Assembly (NCBI GenBank): GCA_041481485.1
Contig: JBGPBY010000392.1
Location: forward strand, 1 to 7,020
Reading direction: 5' to 3'
Length of the DNA: 7,020 nucleotides
DNA from: JBGPBY01 sp041481485
Lineage (GTDB): Bacteria; Acidobacteriota; Terriglobia; 20CM-2-55-15
Of the stretch, positions 6,013 to 7,020 are shown piece after piece. Within the stretch, counting starts at the first letter, position 1, and each line of letters starts with the position of its first letter. A model generated the notes under the pieces. It had not been told where the DNA came from and made no database searches. It was given only the letters and a program-made list of their open reading frames with translations. Made by a program: the position numbers and the translations under genes.

Positions 6013-6370
6013 AAGTCCTCCCTTCAAGCTGTCGATCCCAACGACACTCCTGAAAGTTCGCGCGCGTTGTCGTGAAATCGCCTTGGTTCTGGATGACAGC
6101 AAGCACGAAAAGGTCCTAAGGAATCCCTCTTAGCCGCGAACCCGGATCTTCTTGGGCGCCATTCAAATGCGGAACGATCCGCAATGCGCGAGAATTTGCT
6201 GGTTTGCCAAAATAGACAAGGAGAACAGGACAAGCCGATCTGACGTGGACAAATTGGCTCTCGGTCGTCGCGTCACCGCTGCCCGTACGAACGATCGCAT
6301 AACGCCGCAGGCATACTCAGAGGTTGAGTGGTTGTGTAGTCGCTACCAGGCACGACGGCCGCGGCACACC
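6013..6370. other. 358-base intergenic region, presumed to carry the promoter of the minus-strand cluster
   Basis: No credible gene, tRNA or repeat is visible. It separates the broken FAD oxidoreductase from the ABM gene, both read leftward, so it should hold the end of one transcript and the promoter of the next. I found no hairpin-plus-T-tract terminator and no good -35/-10 pair on the minus strand. The open frames on both strands here lack starts, ribosome sites and protein-like composition. Its large size compared with the tight spacing within the cluster suggests either regulatory sequence or a decayed gene. Confidence 0.5.
6016..6022 (-). promoter_or_regulatory. Ribosome binding site (GGGAGGA) of the ABM gene
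   Basis: GGGAGGA on the minus strand lies three bases before the ATG at 6012. The spacing is slightly short, but the match is strong and excludes longer starts that would run into low-quality coding sequence upstream. Confidence 0.75.
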
Positions 6371-7020
6371 CTACGGCGCAATGTTGGCATTTAACCGAAA
6401 CAGGTTCGTCGGATCGTACACGCGTTTCACGAGACGCAATCGGTCGTAGTTCTGGCCGAACGAGGTACGTACTTTTTCCGGACGGTCGTCCGACGCCAGG
6501 TGATTGACGTAGGCTCTGCCGGGCAGGTGGGGCTCAAGCCGGTCCCAAAGAGATTTCACCCACGCGATGTGGCTGGATGATTCAGCCGCGTTCGACCATT
6601 GCCCGATCAAATCAAAATCCCATTGCGCTTGTCTGGCGGCAAACGCAGTGCCGGTCGGTGAGACACGCACCGCAGCACCGTGCATATAGAAGAAGATCAT
6701 CGCGCTCAGCGGTGAACTGAATTTCGAAGCGCCTTCCACCAGCAGGTCAATCAACCCGTCCGAGACGGTCTCAGTCAGGGCGGAGCGCCAGTAGCGCTGA
6801 AGTCCGTGAGTCGCGTTCGGTCGTCCAACATCATCTGTCTGGCAGTGTACGGCATCGGCCCGACGAGATCCGCGATCGGCTTTCCGAATTGCCGGGCCGG
6901 GGCGAGAACCTTTTCGCCCTCCGAGATCGGGCCGTTGTAGCCGAGCATCATCGCGCCCACCGGCATCCCCTGGGGCGCCGTCAGAAGCGCCGCATACGCC
7001 TCGGCCTCGTCAGGCAGCGT
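6371..7020 (-). pseudogene. FAD-linked oxidoreductase with berberine-bridge (BBE) C-terminus, frameshifted and 5'-truncated by window edge
   Basis: The C-terminal part of a FAD_binding_4/BBE-type oxidase, a family that covalently or tightly binds FAD and oxidises sugars, alcohols or alkaloid-like substrates. The first segment is open from the window edge (7020) to a TGA at 6775-6777. It contains 'LGYNGPISEGEKVLAP' and 'PIADLVGPMPYTARQMMLDD' (to about 6820) and then turns to nonsense. The expected continuation 'ATHGLQRYWRSALTETVSDG' appears in another frame from 6814. It runs without interruption through 'GASKFSSPLSAMIFFYMHG', 'YVNHLASDD' and the BBE hallmark 'NYDRLRLVKRVYDPTNLF' to TAG at 6371-6373. 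Joining the frames needs one extra base, or loss of two or five bases, around 6814-6820. The two pieces give about 67 and 147 family-like residues. No homopolymer run lies at the break. It may be a true mutation or a sequencing/assembly error. The N-terminal FAD domain is outside the window. Confidence 0.85.

Noticed and set aside
4573..6075. Series of long plus-strand open frames opposite the minus-strand cluster
   Set aside because: The minus strand carries clear family signatures (CoA-binding, CxxCH haem, ABM) with ribosome sites; the plus-strand translations are Arg/Ala-rich shadows.
6075..6110. Minus-strand sequence beginning TGTCATCC, reminiscent of dispersed intergenic repeats known in some Acidobacteriota genomes
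   Set aside because: Only the first few bases match the remembered repeat, and the rest diverges; a single copy in the window gives no support.
6128..6160. Ten-codon minus-strand frame (MAPKKIRVRG) in the intergenic region
   Set aside because: An in-frame stop lies directly before the ATG, there is no ribosome site, and it is too short to support.

Overview
The window looks like a stretch of chromosome from a moderately GC-rich Gram-negative soil bacterium, most probably an Acidobacteriota member of the Solibacter/Bryobacter type. This assignment is inferred from protein style. The clearest hints are a secreted protein joining a short TPR-like N-terminus to many PD40 (TolB-like) propeller repeats, a secreted 'QAW-P-KGEG' outer-membrane-type N-terminus, and a berberine-bridge-type FAD oxidoreductase. 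There are no RNA genes, CRISPR arrays or recognisable insertion sequences.

Left part, plus strand (1-3375). The window opens inside a sensor histidine kinase, of which only the ATPase domain is present. Its stop codon overlaps the start of an OmpR/PhoB-type response regulator (ATGA overlap). After 82 bases, and behind a strong ribosome binding site, comes a 714-residue exported protein with a TPR-like N-terminal module and about eleven PD40 repeats. The same strand and short gap make it a reasonable but unproven member or target of the two-component operon.

Middle part (3376-4108). This stretch looks worn down. It holds an orphan ORF with no good start codon, then a gene with a signal peptide whose mature N-terminus resembles an acidobacterial outer-membrane family but which stops after 115 residues. 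A perfect 16-base palindrome lies in the unrecognisable tail of that gene.

Right part, minus strand (4109-7020). Read from right to left, there is the C-terminal part of a BBE-type FAD-linked oxidoreductase broken by a frameshift near 6815, then a 358-base gap with nothing recognisable, then a tight four-gene cluster. The cluster encodes an ABM-fold (quinol-monooxygenase-like) protein, a membrane-anchored CxxCH haem-binding protein, a YccU-like CoA-binding Rossmann protein and a four-helix membrane protein. Gene junctions are 7 bases, 59 bases (with a GC hairpin) and an ATGA overlap, so co-transcription is likely. The shared theme appears to be redox or small-molecule metabolism, but no pathway can be assigned from sequence alone.
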